Assembly: GCF_025567045.1 (NCBI RefSeq)
Contig: NZ_JAOQJK010000005.1
Location: 1 to 64,000 of the forward strand
Length of the DNA stretch: 64,000 nt
Direction of reading: 5' to 3'
From: Barnesiella propionica
Lineage (GTDB): Bacteria > Bacteroidota > Bacteroidia > Bacteroidales > Barnesiellaceae
In this document: positions 44,607 through 53,654 of the stretch, piece by piece
How the letters are laid out: every line of letters starts with the position of its first letter
How positions within the stretch are numbered: position 1 is the stretch's first letter
Notes under the pieces: model-generated
What the model was told of the DNA's origin: nothing
What the model saw: the letters and a program-made list of their open reading frames with translations, nothing else
Databases searched by the model: none
Position numbers and translations under genes: made by a program

Positions 44607-46481
44607 ATGGATTTCAATTATGATGTAATAGTGATAGGAGCCGGACATGCCGGATGCGAAGCTGCGTGCGCTTCTGCCGGACTGGGATCTAAGACTTTGC
44701 TTGTCACTATGGATATGAATAAGATAGCACAAATGAGCTGTAATCCTGCTGTTGGTGGTATAGCGAAAGGGCAGATCGTGCGTGAAATAGATGCTTTGGG
44801 CGGATATATGGGGATAGTTACCGATCGTACGGCTATACAATTTCGTATGTTGAACCGTTCGAAGGGACCAGCTATGTGGAGTCCCCGGTCACAAAGCGAT
44901 AGAGCTAAATTTATACAGGAATGGAGAGGTATTGTTGAAAACATGCCTAATCTATATATGTGGCAAGACTCTGTAAAACAATTGATTATAAAAAATAATA
45001 GGGTTTTGGGAGTTATTACCGGCTTGGGAGTAGAGTTTTCGGCTAAATCGGTAGTACTTACGTCCGGAACTTTTATGAACGGACTTATGCATATCGGTCG
45101 TACAAAACTACCCGGAGGGCGTATCTCCGAGCTGGCGTCTTACGGAATAACTGAGCAGCTATCCGGGTTGGGCATTATTTCCGGGCGTATGAAAACCGGA
45201 ACACCTGTGCGGATTGACGGAAGAAGCATTCATTTTGATGAAACTACAGAGCAGACCGGAGAGAATGATTTTCATAAGTTCTCTTATATGGATTATGTTC
45301 CGAGGCCTCTAAAACAAAGAAGTTGCTGGACTGTTTATACAAATGATGCCGTACATGCTATATTGAAAAAGGGTTTGCCTGATTCTCCTTTATATAACGG
45401 ACAGATACAGAGTATAGGTCCCCGATATTGTCCTAGTATCGAAACGAAAATCGTTACGTTTCCGGATAAAACAGAACATCAATTATTTCTTGAGCCTGAA
45501 GGAGAAACTACGCAGGAGTATTATCTGAACGGGTTTTCATCTTCGTTGCCGTTAGATATACAGGTACAAGCACTTCAACAGATACCGGCTTTGCGGGATG
45601 TGCGCATTTACCGCCCTGGATATGCGATTGAATACGATTATTTCGAACCCACACAATTAATGCATAATCTTGAAACGAAACAAATACGTAACCTTTTTTT
45701 TGCAGGTCAGGTAAATGGAACTACAGGTTATGAAGAGGCTGGGGGACAAGGTGCAATTGCCGGTATAAATGCGCATATAAATTGTCATGGTGGAGAATCT
45801 TTTGTTTTAGGCCGTGATGAAGCTTATATCGGAGTTCTTATAGATGATCTTGTTACGAAAGGAGTAGATGAGCCTTATCGTATGTTTACTTCCCGTGCCG
45901 AATATCGTATTTTACTCCGGCAAGACGATGCTGATATGAGATTGACTGAAAAGTCATATGAATTGGGGCTGGCAAAGAGAGATAGATACGATTTGCTGAA
46001 AGAAAAACGGGAGCAAAGAGACAAGCTCATTAACTTCGCAAAAGAATACTCTATAAAACCTAGTTATATTAACGGAAAGTTGGAGGCCTTAGGAACAACG
46101 CCTTTGAAACAAGGAGTGAAACTTATTGACTTGATATTACGCCCTCAGTTAAATATGATTATTCTGGCGGAACTAATTCCTGCTCTAAAAAGAGAGATAG
46201 AAACTATTCCTAACAGAAAAGAAGAGATTGTTGAGGCGGCTGAAATAATGATAAAATACCAGGGTTATATAGAACGAGAAAAAATGATTGCAGATAAAAT
46301 TTCCCGTTTGGAACACATGAAAATTAAGGGAAGATTTAACTATCATGAAATACAGGCATTATCTACAGAGGCCAGGCAAAAGCTTTCTAAAATAGAACCG
46401 GAGACGATTGCCCAGGCTTCCCGTATTCCGGGTATTTCGCCAAGCGATATTAATATACTTTTGCTGTTGTTGGGACGTTAA
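44607..46481 (+). CDS. mnmG: tRNA uridine-5-carboxymethylaminomethyl modification enzyme MnmG
   Basis: A 624-residue FAD enzyme which, with MnmE, makes cmnm5U34 in tRNAs. DVIVIGAGHAGCEAACASA is the FAD-binding opening. SCNPAVGGIAKGQIVREIDA, TPVRIDGRSIHFD, CPSIETKIVTFPDKTEHQLF and GQVNGTTGYEEAGGQGAIAG are hallmark blocks. The helical C-terminal MnmE-interaction domain ends QASRIPGISPSDINILLLLL. mnmG (gidA) is close to the origin in many bacteria. Here a perfect parS palindrome starts one base after the stop codon. Confidence 0.97.
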   Translation: MDFNYDVIVIGAGHAGCEAACASAGLGSKTLLVTMDMNKIAQMSCNPAVGGIAKGQIVREIDALGGYMGIVTDRTAIQFRMLNRSKGPAMWSPRSQSDRAKFIQEWRGIVENMPNLYMWQDSVKQLIIKNNRVLGVITGLGVEFSAKSVVLTSGTFMNGLMHIGRTKLPGGRISELASYGITEQLSGLGIISGRMKTGTPVRIDGRSIHFDETTEQTGENDFHKFSYMDYVPRPLKQRSCWTVYTNDAVHAILKKGLPDSPLYNGQIQSIGPRYCPSIETKIVTFPDKTEHQLFLEPEGETTQEYYLNGFSSSLPLDIQVQALQQIPALRDVRIYRPGYAIEYDYFEPTQLMHNLETKQIRNLFFAGQVNGTTGYEEAGGQGAIAGINAHINCHGGESFVLGRDEAYIGVLIDDLVTKGVDEPYRMFTSRAEYRILLRQDDADMRLTEKSYELGLAKRDRYDLLKEKREQRDKLINFAKEYSIKPSYINGKLEALGTTPLKQGVKLIDLILRPQLNMIILAELIPALKREIETIPNRKEEIVEAAEIMIKYQGYIEREKMIADKISRLEHMKIKGRFNYHEIQALSTEARQKLSKIEPETIAQASRIPGISPSDINILLLLLGR

Positions 46482-46497
46482 TGTTTCACGTGAAACA
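46482..46497. promoter_or_regulatory. parS centromere site (ParB binding)
   Basis: TGTTTCACGTGAAACA is a perfect 16-base palindrome identical to the parS consensus recognised by chromosomal ParB/Spo0J. It lies directly after the mnmG stop in a 79-base gap before apt. ParB loads here and spreads to organise and segregate the origin region. parAB themselves are not in the window. Confidence 0.92.
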
Positions 46498-46560
46498 AAA
46501 TTTGTCAATCCCTGTTATAAAAGGGTTTAAAACTGATTTAAATAATAAAAATGAAATAAT

Positions 46561-47085
46561 ATGAGTTTAGAAAATATTAAAAGTAAAGTTCGTGATGTAT
46601 ATGATTTTCCGCAGAAGGGAATCGTGTTTAAGGATTTGACTACGGTTTTTAAAGACAAAGAGTGTTTACATGAATTAAGCCAAGATTTATCGGCAATGTA
46701 TGTAGATAAGGGAATTACAAAAGTCGTAGGCATTGAATCCCGCGGATTTATTATGGGACCTATTATCGCAAACAATATAGGTGCAGGTTTTGTTCCTATG
46801 CGTAAACCAGGAAAACTCCCGGCTGAAACCTGGGTCGAAAGTTATGAGAAAGAATATGGTGTAGATACGATAGAGATACATAAAGATGCGTTGGATGAGA
46901 ATGATGTAGTCCTTCTTCACGATGATTTACTGGCGACCGGAGGTACGATGTTGGCTGCATATAAGTTAGTAAAGAGATTCAATCCTAAGAAAGTATATGT
47001 AAATTTTGTTGTAGAGCTGGAATTTCTGAAAGGAAGAAATTTGTTCCCCGAAGAAGTAGAGGTTGAGGCCCTCATTAAATACTAA
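46561..47085 (+). CDS. apt: adenine phosphoribosyltransferase
   Basis: A 174-residue salvage enzyme converting adenine and PRPP to AMP. IKSKVRDVYDFPQKGIVFKD is the typical opening, VVGIESRGFIMGPIIANNIG and KPGKLPAETW bind the base, and VVLLHDDLLATGGTMLAAYK is the PRPP loop. It lies five bases before uvrC and after the parS site. Length matches the family. Confidence 0.96.
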   Translation: MSLENIKSKVRDVYDFPQKGIVFKDLTTVFKDKECLHELSQDLSAMYVDKGITKVVGIESRGFIMGPIIANNIGAGFVPMRKPGKLPAETWVESYEKEYGVDTIEIHKDALDENDVVLLHDDLLATGGTMLAAYKLVKRFNPKKVYVNFVVELEFLKGRNLFPEEVEVEALIKY

Positions 47086-47090
47086 AAAAC

Positions 47091-48902
47091 TTGGCAGGAA
47101 CGAGTGAACATATTAAAACTATTCTTGCTCTCTTACCTGAAACTCCTGGTGTATATCAGTATTTCGATAAAGAGGGCAAAATCATTTATGTAGGTAAAGC
47201 TAAGAATCTGAGAAGGAGGGTCTCTTCTTATTTTAACAAGGTGCATGAATCTCCGAAAACAAATATTCTGGTCCGGAATATTTATGATTTAAAATATATT
47301 GTTGTTAAGACAGAGGAAGATGCGCTACATTTGGAAAATAGTCTTATCAAAGAATATAAACCCCGTTATAATGTCTTATTGAAAGATGATAAAACTTATC
47401 CCTGGATTTGTGTAAAAAATGAACATTTTCCTCGGGTAATGCTTACGAGGAGGGTGATAAAAGATGGTTCAAGGTATTACGGTCCTTATGCCAATGTTCA
47501 TTTAGCTAAGACTGTCTTAGCTAAAATACGTGAATTATATCCTATACGTACCTGTAATTATGCATTGACTCCGGAAAATATAAAGCATAAAAAGTTTAGG
47601 TTATGTTTGCAATATCATATTAAGAATTGTAAAGGCTGCTGTGAAGGTTTTATTGATGAAAATACTTATTTGGGATATATTTCCGAGGTTAAACAGATAT
47701 TAAATGGGAATACGCAGCAAATAAGCCATATGCTGCAAGATGAAATGAACCGGTTATCGGCGGAACTGAAATTTGAAGAAGCTCAACAGATAAAAGAAAA
47801 ATATCTTCTAATTGAAAAATATCGTTCTAAGTCTGTAATCGTGAGTACATCTATCCATAATACAGATGTATTTTCGTACGAAGAAGACGAAAATGCTGCT
47901 TTTGTCAATTATATGCATATCCGGGGTGGTTCTGTGGTTCAGAGTGTAACTATAGAATATAAGAAAAAACTCGATGAATCGGCTTCTGAAATCTTGGCAT
48001 TAGGTATTGCGGAATTGCGTACCCGATTTAAGAGCACTTCCAAAGAAATTATTGTGCCATTTTTACCCGAATCAGAATTTGAGGGAGTAGAGATAGTAGT
48101 GCCGCAAAGAGGTGATAAGAAAAAATTATTGGAGATATCACAACAAAATGCTAAACAATATAAAGCGGACAGACTGAAACAGTCGGAAAAACTAAATCCG
48201 GAGCAGCGTGTTACGCGTATTCTTTCAAGGCTGCAAAAAGACTTTCATTTACCGGCATTACCAATGCATATTGAATGTTTTGATAATTCCAATATACAAG
48301 GGACTAATCCGGTCGCGTCTTGTGTTGTTTTTAAGAAGGCGAAAGCTTCTAAGAAAGATTATCGCCATTTTAATATAAAAACAGTGGAGGGACCAGATGA
48401 TTTTGCATCTATGAAAGAAATTATATACAGGAGATATAAAAGGTTGTTGGACGAAGAACAGGATTTGCCTCAACTGATTGTTGTTGATGGAGGAAAAGGG
48501 CAGTTAAGTGCTGCGGTTTCTTCTTTGGATGAATTAGGGTTGAGAGGTAAAATAGCTATAGTAGGGATCGCTAAGCGGCTGGAAGAAATTTATTTTCCGG
48601 GAGATACGGTCCCGTTATACCTGGATAAAAATTCTGAATCTTTGAAATTAATTCAGCAGATGAGAGATGAAGCCCATCGCTTCGGTATAACACATCACAG
48701 AAATAGACGAAGTAAGTCCCAAACTGTATCGATTTTAGATAATATAATTGGAATAGGACCCAAAACAAAGGAGTTGCTTTTAACTCATTATAAAAGCGTA
48801 AAACGAATAAAAGAAGTCCCAATTACTGATCTGGAATTATTGATAGGGAAGAACAAAGCTAATATTGTTTTTGAGGCATTGAATAAAAATATTTCCGATT
48901 AA
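47091..48902 (+). CDS. uvrC: excinuclease ABC subunit C
   Basis: A 603-residue nucleotide-excision repair nuclease that makes both incisions. Residues 10-95 are the GIY-YIG domain (GVYQYFDKEGKIIYVGKAKN). A Cys cluster (CLQYHIKNCKGCCEGF) may bind Fe-S or zinc, and the UVR helices follow (ELKFEEAQQIKEKY). The C-terminal RNase H-like domain (IECFDNSNIQGTNPVASCVV, IVVDGGKGQL) and a helix-hairpin-helix end (IIGIGPKTKELLL) complete it. The only start that fits is TTG at 47091, five bases after apt, with no ribosome binding site in view. Confidence 0.94.
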   Translation: MAGTSEHIKTILALLPETPGVYQYFDKEGKIIYVGKAKNLRRRVSSYFNKVHESPKTNILVRNIYDLKYIVVKTEEDALHLENSLIKEYKPRYNVLLKDDKTYPWICVKNEHFPRVMLTRRVIKDGSRYYGPYANVHLAKTVLAKIRELYPIRTCNYALTPENIKHKKFRLCLQYHIKNCKGCCEGFIDENTYLGYISEVKQILNGNTQQISHMLQDEMNRLSAELKFEEAQQIKEKYLLIEKYRSKSVIVSTSIHNTDVFSYEEDENAAFVNYMHIRGGSVVQSVTIEYKKKLDESASEILALGIAELRTRFKSTSKEIIVPFLPESEFEGVEIVVPQRGDKKKLLEISQQNAKQYKADRLKQSEKLNPEQRVTRILSRLQKDFHLPALPMHIECFDNSNIQGTNPVASCVVFKKAKASKKDYRHFNIKTVEGPDDFASMKEIIYRRYKRLLDEEQDLPQLIVVDGGKGQLSAAVSSLDELGLRGKIAIVGIAKRLEEIYFPGDTVPLYLDKNSESLKLIQQMRDEAHRFGITHHRNRRSKSQTVSILDNIIGIGPKTKELLLTHYKSVKRIKEVPITDLELLIGKNKANIVFEALNKNISD

Positions 48903-49025
48903 TTCATTTAATGTACTGTATATTAGATGTTTATGTGTGTTTTTTACTAAAACAATTCAGTGAAAAAAGCTTTTTGGCAGATACAGATAAAATGATTATC
49001 TTGCAAATTGTTTAATGATATATAT

Positions 49026-49478
49026 ATGAGAGTAGTCGTACAACGTGTGGATGAGGCTTCGGTCGCTATAAGTGGTTTTGTAAAATCCTTTATTGGTAAA
49101 GGATTGTTGGTTTTAGTGGGGGTTGAAAATGCAGATACGATTGAAGATGTCGACTGGCTGGTACGTAAAATAATTAATTTGCGTATATTCGATGACGAAC
49201 AAGGTATAATGAATTTATCTGTAACAGATGTTGATGGAGGCATATTGGTAATCAGTCAATTTACTTTATTTGCTTCTACCAAAAAAGGAAATCGCCCTTC
49301 TTATATGCGGTCAGCGGGTCATGAACATGCTATTCCCATGTATGAAGAATTTTGCAGGCAATTGGAATTGAAACTGGGAAAAGAAGTGAAAACGGGAGAG
49401 TTTGGTGCCGATATGCAAATAAAATTAATAAATGACGGTCCTGTTACGATTTGTATTGATACGAAAAATAAAGAATAA
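49026..49478 (+). CDS. dtd: D-aminoacyl-tRNA deacylase
   Basis: A 150-residue enzyme that removes D-amino acids (and glycine) mischarged on tRNA. MRVVVQRVDEASVAISG is the N-terminus and sets the start at 49026 rather than 49008. VISQFTLFASTKKGNRPSYM has the active-site SQFTL motif, and LINDGPVTICID the Gly-cisPro motif that enforces chirality. The stop is one base from the MazG ATG, so the two are coupled. A gap of 120 bases before it may hold a promoter (TATCTTGC near 48999 is only a partial match). Confidence 0.94.
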   Translation: MRVVVQRVDEASVAISGFVKSFIGKGLLVLVGVENADTIEDVDWLVRKIINLRIFDDEQGIMNLSVTDVDGGILVISQFTLFASTKKGNRPSYMRSAGHEHAIPMYEEFCRQLELKLGKEVKTGEFGADMQIKLINDGPVTICIDTKNKE

Positions 49479-49479
49479 T

Positions 49480-49806
49480 ATGACAATAAAAGAAGCTCAG
49501 AATTTGGTTGATGAATGGGTGAATACGATTGGTGTCCGCTATTTTAGTGAGTTGACCAATATGGCCATTTTAACGGAAGAAGTAGGGGAAGTAGCTCGCA
49601 TTATATCCAGAAAGTACGGAGATCAGTCTTTTAAAAAAAATGAAGAAGATATTGATTTAAGCGATGAAATGGCCGATGTCTTATGGGTATTACTTTGTCT
49701 GGCAAATCAAACCGGAGTTAATTTGACCGAAGCATTTCAGCGTAATATTGATAAAAAGACAAAGCGAGATAAAAACAGACATATTAATAATCCTAAACTG
49801 AAATAA
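49480..49806 (+). CDS. MazG-like nucleotide pyrophosphohydrolase
   Basis: A 108-residue single-domain MazG protein from the ATG at 49480 (MTIKEAQNLVDEWVN). The metal-binding helices ILTEEVGEVARII (EExxE) and SDEMADVLWVLLCLAN (ExxxD) are present. It would hydrolyse noncanonical dNTPs to monophosphates. The C-terminal Lys/Asn-rich tail is disordered in look. It is placed between dtd and deoC with gaps of one and two bases, so it is part of one operon with a quality-control theme. Confidence 0.9.
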   Translation: MTIKEAQNLVDEWVNTIGVRYFSELTNMAILTEEVGEVARIISRKYGDQSFKKNEEDIDLSDEMADVLWVLLCLANQTGVNLTEAFQRNIDKKTKRDKNRHINNPKLK

Positions 49807-49808
49807 TT

Positions 49809-50690
49809 ATGGATAAGTACGAAGAAGCATTGAAGCTTTATAACACCGATCTGGATGACGCTCAAGTGCAGGAAGCTGTAGAAAAGATATTGCGCGAAAA
49901 TCTGGAGAAAAATAGTAATGTCGAGGTTTACAAGTTTTTATTTCATTGTATTGATCTGACGACGTTAAATGTAACCGATAATGTAGATACGGTAACTCGT
50001 TTTACCAAGCGGGTAAATGATTTTGAGAATGAACATCCTGAATTGCCAAATGTGGCCGCAATTTGTGTTTATCCTAATTTTGCTGGCACTGTACGTATGA
50101 ATTTGGAAGTTTCCCATGTGAATATTGCTGCTGTATCAGGTGGATTTCCAACGTCCCAGACTTTTACCGAAGTGAAGGTCGCTGAAACTGCTTTAGCTGT
50201 GGCGGATGGTGCGGATGAGATAGATATCGTAATCAATATCGGAGATTTTCTTGGTGGATTTTATGAGGATATGTGTGATGAAATCGAAGAAATTAAACAT
50301 TCCTGCCATCAGGCTCATTTAAAAGTTATTCTTGAAACAGGAGCTTTGAAAACAGCTTCTAACATAATGAAAGCTTCTGTTTTGTCTATGTATTCGGGTG
50401 CAGACTTTATAAAGACTTCTACGGGAAAAATGGAGCCCGCTGCATCGCTTGAAGCTGCATATGTGATGTGTTCTGCCATAAAAGCATATTACGAAAAAAC
50501 AGGCCGTAAAATAGGCTTTAAACCTGCCGGCGGAATTTCTACGACGGCCGATGCTGTTAAATACTATTGCATTGTGAAAGAAATTCTGGGAGAAGAATGG
50601 CTGACAAACGAACTTTTCCGGATAGGAGCCAGTCGTCTGGCTAATAATTTATTATCGGATATTTGGGGAACATCTACTAAATATTTTTGA
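49809..50690 (+). CDS. deoC: deoxyribose-phosphate aldolase
   Basis: A 293-residue class I aldolase splitting 2-deoxyribose 5-phosphate to acetaldehyde and glyceraldehyde 3-phosphate. GADFIKTSTGKMEPAASLEA holds the Schiff-base Lys, IGFKPAGGISTTADAVKYY the second Lys. VAAICVYPNFAGTVRMNL and GADEIDIVINIGDFLGG are family strands. The length and the long N-terminal helix fit the larger bacterial DeoC type. It is the last gene of the run and ends at a terminator. Confidence 0.95.
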   Translation: MDKYEEALKLYNTDLDDAQVQEAVEKILRENLEKNSNVEVYKFLFHCIDLTTLNVTDNVDTVTRFTKRVNDFENEHPELPNVAAICVYPNFAGTVRMNLEVSHVNIAAVSGGFPTSQTFTEVKVAETALAVADGADEIDIVINIGDFLGGFYEDMCDEIEEIKHSCHQAHLKVILETGALKTASNIMKASVLSMYSGADFIKTSTGKMEPAASLEAAYVMCSAIKAYYEKTGRKIGFKPAGGISTTADAVKYYCIVKEILGEEWLTNELFRIGASRLANNLLSDIWGTSTKYF

Positions 50691-50742
50691 TATTGCTGGG
50701 AAATTTGAAAGACCAGATAAATTATTTATTGATATCTATAAA

Positions 50743-50775
50743 AAAGAGCGGTTATAATTAATCGCTCTTTCTTTT
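50743..50775. terminator. terminator between deoC and manC
   Basis: AAAGAGCG (50743-50750) pairs with CGCTCTTT (50763-50770), followed by CTTTTT on the plus strand. The A-run on the other side could also serve the convergent manC. Confidence 0.75.
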
Positions 50776-50788
50776 TGGCTTTTATGAA

Positions 50789-51865
50789 TTATATAAATTC
50801 ATCTCCGTATTTCATTTTAGTATCGGTGACAAACTGTTTTATACGCTGTTCGTCGCTTTTAGGACATATCAATAGTACGTTATCTGCTTCTGCTACGATA
50901 TAATCATTGAGCCCTTCCATCACCACTAGCTTATCTCCCTGTACTGCAACTACGTTGTTTTTGCATTCGTAAGTAAGAGCTTTGCTGTTTTGAGTAACAT
51001 TTCCGTCACTGTTCTTTGGGGAATGGTCGTATAATGCGCTCCATGTGCCCAGATCGGACCATCCGAAATCGGAACACAATACGAATACGTTTGATGCTTT
51101 TTCCATTATACCGAAATCGATAGAAATATTAGGACAAGCGGCAAAATTTTCATTGATAAAAGACATTTCTTCTTCTGTGCCGAACTTATCGATACCGGCT
51201 TCAAAGCGATTTGAAATGTCCGGTAAATGGCGTTGGAATGCTTTTATGATGCTTTGTACGTTCCAAATGAATATCCCGGAGTTCCAGAAAAATTCGCCGC
51301 TTTCTACAAATACTTTGGCAAACTCTAAAGAAGGTTTTTCCGTGAACGTTTTTACTGTCTTTATCTCTTCTTCGGCATCTTCTCCCACCTGAATGTAGCC
51401 ATATCCCGTTTCAGGGCGGTTAGGTTTAATGCCTAAAGTAAGAAGAGCCGGATATTTTTCAACGAATTGAAGGCCTTTTAACAGACATCTGCCGAATTCT
51501 TCTTCTTTCAGTATCACATGATCCGATGGAGCCACTACGATATTGGCTTTCGGGTTTAATGCTTGTATGTGATAAGCCGCCCATGCCACACAAGGTGCCG
51601 TGTTACGTCTTTGCGGTTCCAGTAATATCTGCTTGTCCGATAGTTCTGGTAACTGTTCTTTTACCAAATCGGCATATGATTCATTGGTAACTATAAAGAT
51701 ATGGTCTTTCGGGATTACTTTTACAAAGCGGTCATAGCTCATTTGTAAAAGAGAACGCCCCGTACCGAAAAAATCGAGAAATTGTTTCGGACGGGTTGCC
51801 CGGCTGAACGGCCAGAAACGGCTGCCAATTCCTCCACCCATAATCACGCAATATCTATTTTCCAT
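50789..51865 (-). CDS. manC: mannose-1-phosphate guanylyltransferase
   Basis: A 358-residue nucleotidyltransferase making GDP-mannose for glycans. The start motif is CVIMGGGIGSRFWPFSRATR with the GTP-binding loop; PKQFLDFFG and QILLEPQRRNTAPCVAWAAY follow. VVAPSDHVI is the metal site, and FTEKPSLEFAKVFVESGEFF binds mannose phosphate. It lacks the phosphomannose isomerase domain of the bifunctional enzymes. The GDP-mannose would supply glycosyltransferases such as those at 34.8-41.3 kb. Confidence 0.94.
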   Translation of the reverse strand: MENRYCVIMGGGIGSRFWPFSRATRPKQFLDFFGTGRSLLQMSYDRFVKVIPKDHIFIVTNESYADLVKEQLPELSDKQILLEPQRRNTAPCVAWAAYHIQALNPKANIVVAPSDHVILKEEEFGRCLLKGLQFVEKYPALLTLGIKPNRPETGYGYIQVGEDAEEEIKTVKTFTEKPSLEFAKVFVESGEFFWNSGIFIWNVQSIIKAFQRHLPDISNRFEAGIDKFGTEEEMSFINENFAACPNISIDFGIMEKASNVFVLCSDFGWSDLGTWSALYDHSPKNSDGNVTQNSKALTYECKNNVVAVQGDKLVVMEGLNDYIVAEADNVLLICPKSDEQRIKQFVTDTKMKYGDEFI

Positions 51866-51987
51866 AGGTGATATCCATTTTGAGTTAAAACTTTTGCTAA
51901 TGTAGTTAATATTTTGGATTAATCTTAAGTGAACAAGTTTTTTTGAAAAAAAATAGATTTAGTTTTGTGTATATACAGATATTTGTT

Positions 51988-51995
51988 TACCTTTG
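51988..51995 (+). promoter_or_regulatory. sigma-ABfr -7 box for tRNA-Leu
   Basis: TACCTTTG 13 bases before the tRNA 5' end, with TTTG at 51964-51967 as a matching -33 element (20-base spacing). Confidence 0.8.
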
Positions 51996-52008
51996 CCCCG
52001 TCTTAAAA

Positions 52009-52092
52009 GCCCAGATGGCGGAATTGGTAGACGCGCTGGTCTCAAACACCAGTGGATTCACTTCCATGCCGGTTCGATCCCGGCTCTGGGTA
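52009..52092 (+). tRNA. tRNA-Leu (anticodon CAA)
   Basis: The acceptor stem GCCCAGA (52009-52015) pairs with TCTGGGT. The D arm GCGGAATTGGTAGACGC, the anticodon stem-loop CTGGT-CTCAAAC-ACCAG with CAA, a long variable arm (class II) and the T arm CCGGTTCGATCCCGG are all present. The discriminator is A. The 3' CCA is not encoded. It is followed by a strong terminator. Confidence 0.96.
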
Positions 52093-52097
52093 CAAGG

Positions 52098-52136
52098 AAA
52101 AGCTGAAAATAAAATATTTTCAGCTTTTTATTTTTT
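52098..52136 (+). terminator. intrinsic terminator of tRNA-Leu
   Basis: AAAAGCTGAAAAT (52098-52110) pairs with ATTTTCAGCTTTT (52116-52128), followed by TATTTTTT. Confidence 0.88.
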
Positions 52137-52227
52137 GGGGGAATAAAAAAAGATAAAGCAAAATTCTTTTTCCCGGTAGAATTATATTAAATTTCAACGA
52201 AACCATCTGGCTTTTTTATATGAATCT

Positions 52228-53289
52228 TTATTTTGTTGCGTTATTATATTCTTCATTATAAGCTTTGATAGCATTTCGTATAAGTTGCTCCGGATCGAAT
52301 AATTTATCATTTTTCTTATAATATTCAAAGAAAAATGGAAAATTGAAAGTTGCACCATTATGCATTTTTCCTTTCCAAACGACTTTTTTCCCGGTAATAT
52401 CTTCTTTCTTTTTTTCAATATAACTCTCGAAAGCTTGATATATTACATTGTTTTCATTATTGAATAGGGTTTTTAGTTCTGTATCATGTTGTATGTTATC
52501 CAGTATAGGGAATAAAATAAAGACTCCTATTTCGTGAACTATTAGATCAATTGTCCAATCTATGTTTTCTATGTCAACTCCAAAATTATTCCTCGATACT
52601 GAAAGATTGTTTGCTGAAGGCAAATGATCAATGGCATTTGCCAGAGTAAGTACCGGATAAAATCCTTCTCTACTATAGGGTATTTTTAATTCTTTTTCCC
52701 ACAGGTTTATAATGTCTTTGTTTTTAAAATAAGAATCTATTTTTTCCCCGTATTGATTTAATTTTTGACTTACTTCTGGCCAGACTTCTTTTTTGTACTG
52801 AGAGTAATTTTGTTTAATAATATCAACTATATTATCAAATAATTTTATTTCTTCATCACTTTTTTTCGGTACGGTCATTTGCTGATTGCATTCAGGACAA
52901 TATCGTGTAAAAAAGTCTTTCCACTGGGAATTTTTTAATGCTTTAGAGAAACAATCTAAATAATCGAAATATTCAGATGACGATATTTTATTTTTGAATG
53001 GTCTGAAAAAAAGTATTTCGGTCAATGCTGCTGTCGATCCGTTCCCCCATGCTATTAACGATCTGTTATTATGTAGGTAATTAATGTCTGCTTGATAGAC
53101 TGTAGATCCAAACATTTTATAGTACTGAGAATTTCCGTTATTCCATAAGTCGGATAAAGCAAATAAATGCCACATATAATTGGGCATAATTTCTACCGAA
53201 CATTCAATGCTTTTTTTTGTATTTCCTTGTGCAGAAGAATGTGAAACTAAAGAAATTGTAATAACAAAAAGTATAATAAACCTTTTCAT
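52228..53289 (-). CDS. secreted protein of unknown function with a VHEIG motif
   Basis: A 353-residue protein from the ATG at 53289 (MKRFIILFVITISLVSHSSA, a clear signal peptide); a TTG three codons upstream is less likely. The mature part is helical and aromatic. CPECNQQ near residue 150 is a lone CxxC. IDLIVHEIGVFILFPILDN carries HE as in zincins, but the second His of HExxH is Phe (HEIGVF), so it is a degenerate or unrelated site. I do not recognise the family. It is transcribed alone and lies between tRNA-Leu and the MATE gene. GC is lower than in its neighbours, which suggests acquisition. Confidence 0.6.
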   Translation of the reverse strand: MKRFIILFVITISLVSHSSAQGNTKKSIECSVEIMPNYMWHLFALSDLWNNGNSQYYKMFGSTVYQADINYLHNNRSLIAWGNGSTAALTEILFFRPFKNKISSSEYFDYLDCFSKALKNSQWKDFFTRYCPECNQQMTVPKKSDEEIKLFDNIVDIIKQNYSQYKKEVWPEVSQKLNQYGEKIDSYFKNKDIINLWEKELKIPYSREGFYPVLTLANAIDHLPSANNLSVSRNNFGVDIENIDWTIDLIVHEIGVFILFPILDNIQHDTELKTLFNNENNVIYQAFESYIEKKKEDITGKKVVWKGKMHNGATFNFPFFFEYYKKNDKLFDPEQLIRNAIKAYNEEYNNATK

Positions 53290-53640
53290 CGTTTTCAAGT
53301 ATAAATTGGATAATTTTCGAAATCAAAAAATGTTTTTATAAATGATGTATAGTAGTTTAATGAAATGCTTATATGAATAGCATATAGTACTGTTTTTTTA
53401 ATATTGAGCCGTTATTTGTGGATAAATATTGGATAGTTTCAAAGGTATAAAATAATTATATATAACAATAAGATAGTAATTAAAAGTTAAGCAGATGCGC
53501 GAAAGTCTTAATTATAAATATCAAATAATTTCATAATTAATCATTTTGGGTATTTAGAACTTTCTTTCTTAAATATGATATAATTATTGTTTGTTCTTGA
53601 AAAAAGAATAGTTCTATTTTTTCATACGTCGTAACTTGAG
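53290..53640. other. AT-rich intergenic region
   Basis: About 350 bases between the divergent secreted-protein and MATE genes. No gene, repeat or RNA fold seen. The MATE promoter begins at its right end. Confidence 0.4.
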
Positions 53641-53648
53641 TATCTTTG
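53641..53648 (+). promoter_or_regulatory. sigma-ABfr -7 box for the MATE gene
   Basis: TATCTTTG ending six bases before the ATG at 53655. The transcript would have almost no leader. Confidence 0.65.
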
Positions 53649-53654
53649 CGGCAT

